From NCBI GenBank assembly GCA_044347755.1, contig JBIKUE010000006.1:22808-86807 (forward strand): 64,000 nt of DNA, read 5' to 3'. The stretch's first letter is position 1. Every line of letters starts with the position of its first letter. The position numbers were made by a program, and so were the translations under genes. The notes under the pieces are model-generated. The model saw only the letters and a list, made by a program, of their open reading frames with translations. It was not told the DNA's origin and made no database searches. This document shows, one piece after another, positions 26,801 to 34,696 of the stretch. This DNA is from M3007 sp044347755. Its GTDB lineage: Bacteria > Bacteroidota > Bacteroidia > Chitinophagales > Saprospiraceae.

Positions 26801-27260
26801 CATTGGAAGGTGTGCAATTATCTGCACCTAGCGGGTATCCCAGAGCTGAAGGAGATGGATCTTCATGACAGAAGATAAATTTATCGGTGCAATGGCTCAG
26901 GGCAGGCGGCAAGGCATCCAAAACTTCCAGTGTACCGTTGCAGGAATTTCCCGAAGCAGTATGTTTCACCCGGGCCGTAACGGTAGGGCCAATTTGGTTG
27001 CAGGTAATTGGATTGGGCAAAACCTGGCCTATCTGGTTATATAAAGTAACTGTGAGGTTGCCCGGGCAGGAATTGCCGGCATTTGGAGCAATCATCAAAG
27101 GAGTTATGAGTGCCTGCCCATTTGCATCCAACGATACCTGAAGCCCCTGGTTACAGGACAACGCACATTGTGCCTGCAGTAAAGAGACAGCAGCAAATAC
27201 GGCTATAATAATGCAAGAGAGCCGGCGCAAATGCCGGCTGCAAATCGGATTTTGAGTCAA
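23835..27260 (-). CDS. large T9SS-secreted multi-domain protein (HYR-like repeats, dockerin-like, sorting domain)
   Basis: 1141 residues. An N-terminal signal peptide (LSCIIIAVFAAVSLLQAQ) is followed by several beta-sandwich repeats of the HYR/SprB kind, with recurring DNC and EDNQAPVM or DNTPPQAVC-type linkers and ITYTAVDGCGNQTT (about 120-740). Then come a carboxypeptidase-regulatory-like fold (about 750-810), a dockerin-like pair with ADANLSGSITTFDILQIRK (about 850), a cohesin-like sandwich, and a T9SS type A sorting domain with SLTIYPNPCTGSC. No ATG exists in frame near the signal peptide; TTG at 27260 appears to be the start. It is probably a cell-surface or secreted adhesin. It converges on the permease gene with no gap. 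Confidence 0.88.
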   Translation of the reverse strand: MTQNPICSRHLRRLSCIIIAVFAAVSLLQAQCALSCNQGLQVSLDANGQALITPLMIAPNAGNSCPGNLTVTLYNQIGQVLPNPITCNQIGPTVTARVKHTASGNSCNGTLEVLDALPPALSHCTDKFIFCHEDPSPSALGYPLGADNCTPSNELNTHYFDVETSLPCGTIQNGVPVLKRIDRQWIVSDDHGNSNTCLQRIWLKHITLADVVFPVNLDNISSPALACGENPEDLARTGQPSANGVPIDSSPECELGVTFSDQTIQHCAPAGYTVLRTWTAIDFCSGTLSNRIQIIRVEDNQAPVMATPVPFTVGTDGFLCSGTVVIPAIIATDNCSSVLVTPTWEFGSGYGPYYGIPEGEHLITYTAVDGCGNQTTATSKVIVVDNTPPQAVCSSNLQVALSSNGQGFVQASTIDAGSFDNCSPVFLSLSRDGVEFEPQIQVNCQDQNGPLSLTLRVLDASGLENFCETEVSVRDFLKPTLTCPPNLTLNCLQDYSNTVLTGQATGSDNCGLLSIGYQDISNIQPCNIGSLTRWWTATDIAGNTKSCSQLITVSVVNGATVSFPADVVLQTCLQPADLQPLATGQPVIGGQICSPLSVNFTDQVFNAPAPSCYRIFRQWKVIDHCVYNPNGGSAGIWAHTQLIDVQDQTAPTLQMPSDLTVQASANQQALVNLPDVEAQDCSSISFLQHNSQFSSNPVNASGSYPVGEHWITFTAMDDCGNQSHQTLQITVTPALIPDSFFDIGGQLKTESGTAVRNIPVILSADGYYAETTTDTNGVYVLMDVPDSLDYILRPINNANWRNGVTTYDLVLISKHILGLEPLDSPHKMLAADANLSGSITTFDILQIRKLILGILDSLPNNQSWRFVRKDYVFPDTLNPFTQSIPEQISLPALHQPHAGLDFTGIKVGDVNGSSNPAAARELQETIFLQLMDKSVITGESLEIPIALPGWYHMDGFQFELQIDPAKFELLDLRFEYPDDLNATNLNHSPGGKLRFSWNKPHLPNSLKSDTLFRLILNAQSAGKLSEGLALKTADFQPETYTELGTHALGLQVQKGEAFMDERSLTIYPNPCTGSCWIRNPYPSGDMQCRVYNLLGELVWEQSGMLPVLIQIDLPNTESQLYQVDCLRGEMIHTGKLMVQQR

Positions 27261-27376
27261 GGTCGGTAAGGATTAAATGATTAAACTTAATGCCAACTTC
27301 TTCAAAATCAATGCCAGAAAGGGTTAATTTATTGGAATCAGCCTTTTAGAAACGTTAAATTACACCGATGAGGGTA

Positions 27377-28045
27377 TTAAATTTGTTTCCACCACTCGGT
27401 ATCGGGCAAGGCAGCCTCGATTAGGATCGGCTCCTGTCGTACCGGATGAACCAGGGCCATAGACTGGCAATGCAACCCAATGGAAGCATCTGGCAGAGGT
27501 TCCTTAGCGCCGTATTTCAGGTCGCCCAGAATGGAACAGCCTATGGCTGCTAATTGTGCTCTGATTTGGTGCGGGCGACCTGTAATGGGTTCTACTTCCA
27601 GCAAGTGGAGCGATCCAACCTTTTTAAGCCATTTATACCGGGTCAGGCTTTCTTTGGCATCACCCATAGGGTTGCGTAAAACTTCTACGATGTTCTTTTT
27701 TTCATCCTTTAGCAGGAAATGCTTCAACACGCCTTCCTGCCGGTCGGGTGCGTTTAATACTAAAGCCAAGTATGTTTTTTGTACTTTCTTATCCCGAAAC
27801 AGGATGGTCAGTCTGCTCTGTGCCTTGTCAGTTCGGCCAAACAACACTGCGCCGCTTACCGGTCGATCGATCCGGTGTGCCGGGTTTAGGTAAACCGCAC
27901 CGGGTTTCTCATACTTTACTTTAAGGTAATGTTTGCCCCAATCAGTGAGGGTTTCATCGCCGGTGCGATCCCCTTGCACCAGCCAGCCGGCAGGTTTGTT
28001 GATGGCCAGGAGGTGGTTATCTTCAAAAATGATTGTTGGAGTCAT
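27377..28045 (-). CDS. RluA-family 23S rRNA/tRNA pseudouridine synthase
   Basis: 222 residues starting MTPTIIFEDNHLLAINKPAG. It has the RluA catalytic motif HRIDRPVSGAVLFGRT (catalytic Asp in HRID) and the C-terminal GRPHQIRAQLAAIGCSILGD. The S4 RNA-binding domain is absent, as in the short RluA/RluC-like forms. It isomerises uridine to pseudouridine in a structured RNA; the target site is not predictable. The ATG at 28045 is preferred over 28084 because homologues start just before the II-FEDN strand. Confidence 0.9.
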   Translation of the reverse strand: MTPTIIFEDNHLLAINKPAGWLVQGDRTGDETLTDWGKHYLKVKYEKPGAVYLNPAHRIDRPVSGAVLFGRTDKAQSRLTILFRDKKVQKTYLALVLNAPDRQEGVLKHFLLKDEKKNIVEVLRNPMGDAKESLTRYKWLKKVGSLHLLEVEPITGRPHQIRAQLAAIGCSILGDLKYGAKEPLPDASIGLHCQSMALVHPVRQEPILIEAALPDTEWWKQI

Positions 28046-28134
28046 AGTAGGAAAGAGCGGCTGTATATTCGCAAAGATATGCATTTTTGGGCCGATATTG
28101 AATTGGTCGTGTTCTGGCGGGTCAGTCCTGTTCC

Positions 28135-28142
28135 TAAATTTG
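28135..28142 (+). promoter_or_regulatory. possible -7 box of mqnD
   Basis: TAAATTTG, an exact TAnnTTTG match 49 nt before the ATG at 28192. No good -33 element was found at the usual spacing. Confidence 0.4.
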
Positions 28143-28191
28143 AATTCAACTCATTTGGTTTATCATTGTTATTCATTCTTTATTACCTAAG

Positions 28192-29031
28192 ATGCATTCT
28201 GATATGGTCATCACTCTTGGTTTCTCGCCTTGTCCTAACGACACCTTCATCTTTGAAGCTATGCTTCACGGCAGAGTGGATACGGAAGGGCTTGTTTTCG
28301 AACCAGTGATAGAAGATGTGGAGGCTTTAAACCGGCGTGCTTTTGCCGGTGAATTGTTGGCCACCAAGCTCAGTTATCATGCATACGCGCACCTCACGGA
28401 TCGCTACGTATTGCTGGATGCTGGTAGCGCGCTGGGAAATCAATGTGGCCCGCTGCTGGTTGCAAAAAAGATGCTGACCCCTGAAGAGGTAGGCCAGGCG
28501 CGAATTGCTATTCCAGGCAAAATGACCACGGCTAATTTCCTGTTGAGCATGGCTTTTCCGAATGCGATCAACAAATATGAAGTTGTTTTTTCCGGAATTG
28601 AGCAGGCGGTTTTGAACGGTGAAGCAGATGCCGGCCTGATTATCCACGAAAACCGTTTTACATATGAACAAAAAGGACTCGTGAAAATCCTGGATCTGGG
28701 CGATCACTGGGAAAATACCACCGGAATGCCTATCCCTTTAGGTGGTATAGTGGTAAGGAGGGATCTTCCTCCGGAAATACAACAAAAACTCAACCGGGTG
28801 CTCCGGCGCAGCGTAGCATATGCATTTGCGCACCCACACGAAGTAATGCCTTATGTGCGCATCCACGCGCAGGAAATGGAAGATGCTGTGATGCAGGCGC
28901 ATATTCAACTCTATGTAACCCCCTTTACGGAAGACCTCGGTGAACGGGGAAGAGCTGCTGTAGCGTATATGTTTCAGGTGGCGCAAGAAAAAGGGGTTTT
29001 AAAGGAGATAAACAGCGAAATCTTTATTTGA
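28192..29031 (+). CDS. mqnD: 1,4-dihydroxy-6-naphthoate synthase
   Basis: 279-residue enzyme of the futalosine route to menaquinone, converting cyclic dehypoxanthinyl futalosine to 1,4-dihydroxy-6-naphthoate. It has the periplasmic-binding-protein-like fold with the MqnD signature LGFSPCPNDTFIFEAM at the N-terminus, ATKLSYHAYAHL, SALGNQCGPLLVAKK, GLIIHENRFTYE and GMPIPLGGIVVRRDL. Start could also be the ATG at 28204. No other mqn genes are visible nearby, so the pathway genes are scattered. This indicates that the cell makes menaquinone by the futalosine route rather than by MenA-F. Confidence 0.93.
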   Translation: MHSDMVITLGFSPCPNDTFIFEAMLHGRVDTEGLVFEPVIEDVEALNRRAFAGELLATKLSYHAYAHLTDRYVLLDAGSALGNQCGPLLVAKKMLTPEEVGQARIAIPGKMTTANFLLSMAFPNAINKYEVVFSGIEQAVLNGEADAGLIIHENRFTYEQKGLVKILDLGDHWENTTGMPIPLGGIVVRRDLPPEIQQKLNRVLRRSVAYAFAHPHEVMPYVRIHAQEMEDAVMQAHIQLYVTPFTEDLGERGRAAVAYMFQVAQEKGVLKEINSEIFI

Positions 29032-29032
29032 A

Positions 29033-29255
29033 AATATCCAATATCCAATATCCAATATCGAATGTCCAAGTGGTGCGGGTGTTTGGTATCAGCACTTTTG
29101 ATTGGCCTTTATACGCATGACTGGTAATATTGCTCAACTTTTTTAAGTCATTTTTGTATATTCTCAAACACCCGTCCAATATCATACAAAAGTGCTGATA
29201 CCAAACACCCGCACCACTTGGACATTCGATATTGGACATTGGATATTGGATATTG
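29033..29255. repeat. long inverted repeat, about 68-bp arms
   Basis: Arms 29033-29100 and 29187-29255 are reverse complements, with 50 bp exact (29051-29100 against 29187-29236) and one mismatch in the outer part, around an 86-nt centre. The outer arms are themselves a tandem of TCCAATA words; the inner part is a unique sequence containing GTGGTGCGGGTGTTTGG. No coding capacity. Confidence 0.9.
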
Positions 29256-29361
29256 TCATACTTTTGCATCTCCTTCCCTAACCACAAGCTAATTACCAGT
29301 ATTCAATGGTGCCCTTCCAGGGTTCCTGTAAAACCTTTTTGCCAATCCGGCGTTTGAGTCC

Positions 29362-29396
29362 CCCATAAACCCCCATAAACCTTCATAAACCTTCTC
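29362..29396. repeat. CATAAACC short-word array before mvaS-like gene
   Basis: Four copies of CATAAACC(CC) or CATAAACCTT run right up to the ATG at 29397. Same word family as 19481-19528. Confidence 0.65.
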
Positions 29397-30770
29397 ATGG
29401 CATTCGGAATAGACGACATGGCGTTCTACGCCCCCCAACTGTATCTCGACATTCAGGCATTGGCTGAAAAGCGTGAAATCCCTTACGAGAAGCTTTCTCA
29501 GGGATTAGGCTTGCATAAAATGGCTATTTGTGATGCGCATGAAGATGCGGCAACCATGGCGGCCGAAGCCATTGCCGAGCTCATCGATCGGAATCAATTG
29601 GATCCACGGAACATTGGCCGTATCTATTTGGGTACTGAAAGTGCGCTGGATATGGCCAAACCTACTGCTACCTATGCCGTGGAAATGTTGGCTCAAAAGT
29701 TTGCCAGACAATATGGTAAAGATTGTTTTCGCCATTGCGATGTGCTGGATATGACATTTGCCTGTATTGGAGCGGTGGATGCACTTCAAAATACGCTCGA
29801 TTGGGTAGCAGCTGATCGCAACCGGATCGGGATCGTGGTGGCTAGTGACATTGCTAAATACGAACTCCAGAGTACCGGTGAATATACCCAGGGCGCCGGC
29901 GCAGTAGCCATGTTGGTAAAGCATAATCCGCGCCTGCTGGCTATTCGCCCAATGTTTGGTGTTGCGATGGAGAGCGTGCATGACTTTTATAAACCACGCC
30001 GGGAACGTTTCTGCGAAACCCCGGTGTTCGACGGGCAATACTCCAATCAGTGCTACCAGAACCGAATGACAGAGGCTCTGGCAGATTTTCGTAAACGGGC
30101 GGTTTCTGCCCGTTTGTTCCGGGAAGACCAATACCTTGGATTGTCTGACCGCTGGGCACGGATGATTTTCCACCTGCCTTATGCCTTCCATGCCAAACGC
30201 ATGTTTGTGGAAGAATTCATCAAGGAGCGCAAAAACAAAGGGTTATGGGAAAAAGATTGCGCTAAATATCATTTTCAGGAACCTGATCAAACTGCAGTTT
30301 CTGATTCAAAAACCTTTGGCAAAGCGCAGGTCACCTTTTTGAAATTAGTGTCCGAATCAGCTATGTACCGCCGTTTTGTTCAAGACAAGCTGGAACGCGC
30401 TCAACGTGCAAGTCAGGAAACCGGAAATTTATACACCGCATCCATTTTTCTGGCGCTTATGAGCTCACTGGAATGTGATGCACAGGAGCAGAACAACCTG
30501 TCCGGTAAACGCCTGGGTTTCATAGCATACGGCAGCGGCTCCAAATCCAAAGTATTTGAAGCGGTCGTGCAAAAAGACTGGATGCAGGTGGCTTCCCGTT
30601 TTAACATATTTGAAAAGCTCAGCCGTCGCCGTGCCATTGATTATCATCAATACGAACTGCTGCATACCGGCGCCCAAACCGGCCCGGTTTTTAAAGAAGA
30701 AAACCGATGGGGCCTCCAACGAATTGGTCAGGAAGGCGTAACACTCGGAGCCAGGTATTATGGCGTATGA
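29397..30770 (+). CDS. hydroxymethylglutaryl-CoA synthase family protein
   Basis: 457-residue thiolase-fold condensing enzyme. It has the MvaS layout: GIDDMAFYAPQLYLDIQALA at the N-terminus, EDAATMAAEAI, the catalytic-cysteine region DMTFACIGAVDAL near residue 122, GAGAVAMLV, and a C-terminal GSGSKSKVFEAVV. It would join acetoacetyl-CoA and acetyl-CoA to HMG-CoA for isoprenoid synthesis by the mevalonate route. It is longer than S. aureus MvaS (about 390) because of extra residues around 200-330. No other mevalonate genes are in the window. Confidence 0.87.
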   Translation: MAFGIDDMAFYAPQLYLDIQALAEKREIPYEKLSQGLGLHKMAICDAHEDAATMAAEAIAELIDRNQLDPRNIGRIYLGTESALDMAKPTATYAVEMLAQKFARQYGKDCFRHCDVLDMTFACIGAVDALQNTLDWVAADRNRIGIVVASDIAKYELQSTGEYTQGAGAVAMLVKHNPRLLAIRPMFGVAMESVHDFYKPRRERFCETPVFDGQYSNQCYQNRMTEALADFRKRAVSARLFREDQYLGLSDRWARMIFHLPYAFHAKRMFVEEFIKERKNKGLWEKDCAKYHFQEPDQTAVSDSKTFGKAQVTFLKLVSESAMYRRFVQDKLERAQRASQETGNLYTASIFLALMSSLECDAQEQNNLSGKRLGFIAYGSGSKSKVFEAVVQKDWMQVASRFNIFEKLSRRRAIDYHQYELLHTGAQTGPVFKEENRWGLQRIGQEGVTLGARYYGV

Positions 30771-30929
30771 GATTCTTCAGTCTTGTATACTGTGATTAGA
30801 GTGATTTTGATGATTTGAGTGATGTAAATACTTGATTTCAACATGATTGAAAATCAACTTCGTTCAAAACCACTCTGCGTTGACTATAATTCCCCCATTC
30901 AGGGGCCAAATGTATAGCCCAATTACACA
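30771..30929. other. intergenic, no gene seen
   Basis: Contains an AT-rich word series (GTGATTAGAGTGATTTTGATG at 30790-30816 region, GTGATTTGAGTGATG-like) and no open frame with coding character. Confidence 0.5.
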
Positions 30930-30961
30930 AGAACCGCCCCGGATTTCCCCGGGGCGGTTCT
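30930..30961. terminator. strong GC hairpin 3' of the HMG-CoA synthase gene
   Basis: AGAACCGCCCCGG (30930-30942) and CCGGGGCGGTTCT (30949-30961) form a perfect 13-bp stem with a 6-nt loop. It lies 160 nt past the stop codon. No U-tract follows on either strand, so it may act as an mRNA-end or bidirectional barrier. Confidence 0.6.
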
Positions 30962-31017
30962 AATATTATTAAAGGGCTTCAACCCTTTCCAGCGCTAAGT
31001 ACTACCACAACTGTGGG

Positions 31018-31159
31018 CCCCCACATTCCTCACATTCCCCCACATTCCCCACATTCCCTCACATTCCCCCACATTCCCCACATTACCCACATTACCCACA
31101 TTACCCACATTCCCTCACATTCCCCACATTCCCCACATTCCCTCACATTCCCCACATTA
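31018..31159. repeat. CACATTCCCC / CACATTACC tandem array
   Basis: About fifteen copies of a 9-11 nt word (CACATTCCC, CACATTCCCT, CACATTACC) fill 140 nt and provide the stop codon of the HHH gene (TTA at 31157-31159 within CACATTA). There are no spacers, so this is not a CRISPR array. Confidence 0.85.
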
Positions 31160-31792
31160 TTTCCCTGCATCCAGCTCATCCTGCCACTTCTTCAACTCAT
31201 CCCATTTGCCTTCAGCAGCTAAGCCTGCTTGTTTTGGCCAGGTGCCTGGGTCGTGGATCTGATAGCTGGGGCCGGCAGCGTCGAGAATTTCCTTGATCCG
31301 GTCTACGGAGGTTTCAGACAAGGCTTCCCAGGTTTTGATCCCGGCATTATGCAGCAGTTCTTCAATTTTTGGTCCGATGCCTTCTACGATCTTCAGATCA
31401 TCCCATTTCCACTTTTTGCCGGCAAAGGTGATGCTGGCGGGGTGTGCGGCAGCGGCTTTTTTGCCACCACCGGCAGCGAAGGCAGCCACTTGCTCCTTCA
31501 GGGCCATACGCTCACCGTCGGCCATCATCAGGTCGTTTCTAAGTTTTTTAATTTGTTCAGCTTTCGCTTCGCCTTCGGCTTCGCATGCCGATAGTTTCAT
31601 GCGTACATCGGTAATTTCCTCAGTGAGTGCACTCACCCGACCTGTTAATTCGTTCACCTGATCCCGCAGAGCGCCTACTTTATAATAGGCGCGGGCGGCC
31701 AACCAGCCGAGGATAAAGGGAATAATGCAAAGGGCAAGAGCCGTGGGCAAATTGTCCCAGATACTGCAATTCAAAAGGATATAGGAAAACAT
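31157..31792 (-). CDS. membrane-anchored coiled-coil helix-hairpin-helix protein
   Basis: 211 residues: one N-terminal membrane segment (about 14-34, LPTALALCIIPFILGWLAA), a coiled coil (about 40-100, with LRDQVNELTGRVSALTEEI), an Ala/Gly/Lys linker, and a C-terminal helix-hairpin-helix fold (about 128-175, LKIVEGIGPKIEELLHNAG). The positive residues after the membrane segment place the coiled coil and HHH domain in the cytoplasm. HHH folds commonly bind DNA without sequence preference. It lies 21 nt downstream of an OmpA-domain gene, so the two are probably one operon. Function unknown. Confidence 0.78.
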   Translation of the reverse strand: MFSYILLNCSIWDNLPTALALCIIPFILGWLAARAYYKVGALRDQVNELTGRVSALTEEITDVRMKLSACEAEGEAKAEQIKKLRNDLMMADGERMALKEQVAAFAAGGGKKAAAAHPASITFAGKKWKWDDLKIVEGIGPKIEELLHNAGIKTWEALSETSVDRIKEILDAAGPSYQIHDPGTWPKQAGLAAEGKWDELKKWQDELDAGK

Positions 31793-31813
31793 GATGTTGT
31801 TAGAGTTGATAGG

Positions 31814-32617
31814 TTAACGGTTTACGGTGATTACCACACGGCGGTTTTGGTGGCGGCCATCCTCTGTGTCGTTTGAGGCCACTGGCTCTGCCTCGCCTTT
31901 AGAGTTTGTGGAAATGCGAGAAGTTGCAATGCCGTTTCCGGTCAGGATTTTAGCTACTGATTTGGCACGAGCGGCGCCAAACGCCAGATTGCTTTCATCT
32001 GAACCCAGATTGTCGGTATGACCTGTTACCACAAAGGTTGCATTGGAGGCTTTGTGTTTTTCGCACAAATCTTTCAGGTAAGCATCCACTTTGGGATCAC
32101 TTTCTTTTTCCGTAGAGTTATATGGGAAGAGCAGTATCACATCCTTGTCTGATTCAATAATGGCACTGTCTTCTTTCTTGAGTACCATTTTTAGCCAGGC
32201 AAAATCTGCACTTTCCTTAGGCGCGGAGCCATCCGCCAAACCATCATCTACCAGTCTCGACATTAATTTTACCCGGTTGGCAGGGAATTCAGGCGCCAGC
32301 ATATCTCGGATAGCTGCAGCACGTGCCAGAGCAAATTTTTCGCCATCTGTTTCACCCTTTCGATAAAATCCGGTAATAACCAGGGTGTCGCCCTGTCCGC
32401 CTCTTTCCAGAAGCGCTTTCTTCCAGTCGGGGAATTTGTTGTCGGGCACGGGTTGAGCGGCATTCCAGGCAAACAAAGGAGCGCCGTTGGTTTCCGTGGC
32501 CGTCGTGGCGGTTGCAGCACTGTCGCAACACTGGCATACATTACAATGCCAGTGATAGCAGCACCAGACCGTGTAACCTGCAAAAAGCAGGCCGATAAGC
32601 CAAAGTGGAATTTTCAT
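31814..32617 (-). CDS. OmpA-domain envelope protein with Cys/His cluster
   Basis: 267 residues. A membrane segment or signal anchor (about 4-18) is followed at once by a cluster of six cysteines and two histidines (residues 19-31, WCCYHWHCNVCQCC). Then there are two OmpA-like halves: a degenerate one (about 75-125, LVITGFYRKGETDGEK) and a canonical C-terminal one (about 185-265, FVVTGHTDNLGSDESN and GRHQNRRVVITV) that should bind peptidoglycan. It is the first gene of a pair with the HHH membrane protein. The double domain and Cys cluster are unusual for OmpA proteins. Confidence 0.85.
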   Translation of the reverse strand: MKIPLWLIGLLFAGYTVWCCYHWHCNVCQCCDSAATATTATETNGAPLFAWNAAQPVPDNKFPDWKKALLERGGQGDTLVITGFYRKGETDGEKFALARAAAIRDMLAPEFPANRVKLMSRLVDDGLADGSAPKESADFAWLKMVLKKEDSAIIESDKDVILLFPYNSTEKESDPKVDAYLKDLCEKHKASNATFVVTGHTDNLGSDESNLAFGAARAKSVAKILTGNGIATSRISTNSKGEAEPVASNDTEDGRHQNRRVVITVNR

Positions 32618-32791
32618 GTGTAATCGTTTTGTCGTTTTGTACTGTTTTATTTCGACAAATGTCTAAAACAAAAAACAATAATTGACTCAAACACATAAAA
32701 AGTTTTTTTGAATTTTAGGTAAAGGAACAAATATGAACCCCTTTTCGGTATACTATCTAATTTGGTCTCGGCACTTATATCCTAATTCCTC

Positions 32792-32834
32792 AAAAAAAAC
32801 ATGAGCCACCCCAAAACCAGGGATGACTCATGTT
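32792..32834 (-). terminator. intrinsic terminator of lrp
   Basis: On the minus strand AACATGAGTCATCCC pairs with GGGGTGGCTCATGTT and runs into eight U residues (A-run 32792-32799 on the plus strand). Same hairpin family as 18838-18876. Confidence 0.85.
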
Positions 32835-32860
32835 ACAGCACTTTGGTCTGAGCCAAGGGC

Positions 32861-33340
32861 TTATTTTTCGTCGTAGTTATACGGCAAAATTTTAGCGTCT
32901 TTAACCGTGGAGAGCGTCATGAGTGTTTTCAGGCGCTCAATTTCTTCGATTTGGCTGATGGTTTTGAACAACAGCTGCTCGTAGGTTGGGATATCCCGGC
33001 AGATGATCTTCATCAGGAAATCGGCTTCGCCAGTGATGATGTAGCATTCGGTTACCTCATCAATCTGGGAGATTTTTTCCAGGAAGCTGTTCAAGGCATT
33101 TTCTCTTTTCCAGGCTAGGGACACCAACACGAAAGTTTTCACATTAAGACCCATTTGAGTAGGATTAACGTGTGCGTGGTAGCTCTGAATAATATCGCTT
33201 TGCTCGAGTTTTTTTACGCGTTCAAGGGTTGGGGCAGGGGAGAGGCCTATCTTTTTAGAAAGGTCGAGGTTCGTGATCTTGCTGTTCTCTTGAAGAATCT
33301 TCAGGATCTTCAAATCAATTTTATCCAATTTCTCAGACAT
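32861..33340 (-). CDS. Lrp/AsnC family transcriptional regulator
   Basis: 159 residues starting MSEKLDKIDLKILKILQENS at the ATG at 33340; a longer frame to 33427 is rejected because it covers a clear promoter. The N-terminal winged HTH contains NLDLSKKIGLSPAPTLERVK, and the RAM ligand-binding domain contains VTECYIITGEADFLMKIICR. Such proteins form octamers that sense amino acids and control amino-acid metabolism. It is monocistronic with its own promoter and terminator. Confidence 0.93.
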   Translation of the reverse strand: MSEKLDKIDLKILKILQENSKITNLDLSKKIGLSPAPTLERVKKLEQSDIIQSYHAHVNPTQMGLNVKTFVLVSLAWKRENALNSFLEKISQIDEVTECYIITGEADFLMKIICRDIPTYEQLLFKTISQIEEIERLKTLMTLSTVKDAKILPYNYDEK

Positions 33341-33388
33341 ACTCGCGTAGTTTGGGTGTGAAATATTATTTTGGCTCAAAAAGTTGGG

Positions 33389-33419
33389 CAAAGATAGGAC
33401 GACGCAAAATGATTTGCAA
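33389..33419 (-). promoter_or_regulatory. promoter of lrp
   Basis: Minus strand TTG (33419-33417), 20-nt spacer, TATCTTTG (33396-33389). Strong consensus match, 49 nt before the ATG. Confidence 0.65.
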
Positions 33420-33757
33420 GAAAACAAGGGTCAAACCTCTGTAAATTTTGTTAATAAAGCGTTTTTGTCAGTTGCTTGCCTTTGAAGATAAGTCATTTTT
33501 GCCAATTCGCGGCATTTGTGCCAATAAAAATTTTCCCAATTGGTGGCTTTTGTTACTTTTGAATGGTTAAGGGTGTTGAATTTAGTTTACTGCGTAATAA
33601 GGCCAAATAAAAGAAATGTGATGGGGCCTTTGGGTTTATAAATACTGGGAAATATGGATACCTGGCAGCGGTTTGGGGTGAGAGTCAGTACAACGCCTGG
33701 ACATCGATTGCGAAAAATCATGTTTTAGTTTACCATACCAATTAAACACATCCGACC
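33420..33757. other. intergenic, divergent promoters
   Basis: AT-rich spacer between divergent lrp and a T9SS cargo gene. A plus-strand TACTTTTG at 33554-33561 is a possible -7 box for the cargo gene but would leave a 197-nt leader. No further gene is seen. Confidence 0.4.
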
Positions 33758-34654
33758 ATGACACATTTCCAACGCATACTCTTTCTTCTACTATCAGTCT
33801 CATCGCTCCGGGCCCAAAACACGGATTTCGCTCCTGTGGGAGCAAAGTGGTATTATGCTGAACTCGATTTTGCGCTGAATGTCAGACCTCATGTTATTGA
33901 GTCAGTTGGCAAAGAGCAATTTGAAGGCAAATGGTGTAGCAAATTGGTGTTAAACCTGCCGTCTATGTATGGGGTACTGCCCAGCCCCACCTATGTTTAT
34001 TCGCAAAATGACACGGTATTTTTCTACAGTCAATGGACCAATCGGTTTGAAATGCTCTATGATTTCACTGCTGAAGTGGGGGATTCCTGGGTGGTAGGCG
34101 GTGTTTACTCTGTAGATAATGAAGGCAATACGTTGCTCGCAGACACCATCCATGTGGATTCCATAGGGTTCCTCTCCATAAATGGCGCGTCATTGAAAGT
34201 TTGGCACATCAGTCATGGTTTATTTTATGATTGGGGGCGGAAAATTTATGAGCATATTGGAAATGAAGGGCTGATTGCACCCAAGTATGCCATGTGGGAA
34301 TTGGAGGTTGGTGACCTTCGTTGTTTTGAAACTCCTGATACTGCTTTCCATTTTGTATCTCATTCTTGCGACTCTGCCTGGTCTACAATAAATGCAACCG
34401 AAGTACCAGCGGAGAATCTAAATATTCAGGTATCCCCCAACCCATTCCAGGAAAGCATGCAAATCACGGTTCAACCGCTTCCATCAGTACACCGTTTTTT
34501 GTTGTTTAACCAACTGGGCGCCCTGGTATTTCGTAAAGATTTTGAGGAAGGATTTGACATCGAAACAAACGCGCTGCCTTCCGGTATCTACCACTGGGCC
34601 TTAGAAAAGGAGGGAAAAGTGCTTGTGCATGGCAGTTGCCTGAAATTGGAGTGA
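33758..34654 (+). CDS. T9SS-sorted secreted protein, function unknown
   Basis: 298 residues. Signal peptide about 1-19 (ILFLLLSVSSLRAQ). The middle (20-215) is a beta-rich domain opening with FAPVGAKWYYAEL, a start common to many secreted Saprospiraceae-type proteins of unknown function. The C-terminal 75 residues form a T9SS type A sorting domain with IQVSPNPFQESMQITVQPL and LPSGIYHWALEKEGKVL. It would be exported through the outer membrane and either released or attached. No catalytic motif is seen. It lies just upstream of the decayed metalloprotease. Confidence 0.82.
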   Translation: MTHFQRILFLLLSVSSLRAQNTDFAPVGAKWYYAELDFALNVRPHVIESVGKEQFEGKWCSKLVLNLPSMYGVLPSPTYVYSQNDTVFFYSQWTNRFEMLYDFTAEVGDSWVVGGVYSVDNEGNTLLADTIHVDSIGFLSINGASLKVWHISHGLFYDWGRKIYEHIGNEGLIAPKYAMWELEVGDLRCFETPDTAFHFVSHSCDSAWSTINATEVPAENLNIQVSPNPFQESMQITVQPLPSVHRFLLFNQLGALVFRKDFEEGFDIETNALPSGIYHWALEKEGKVLVHGSCLKLE

Positions 34655-34696
34655 TCCGTAGAATAAACAGGTGATGCAACACCTTATATTATATAG

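Noticed and set aside
31018..31159. possible CRISPR array
   Set aside because: The repeated word is only 9-11 nt, copies are directly joined with no spacers, and no cas genes are near.
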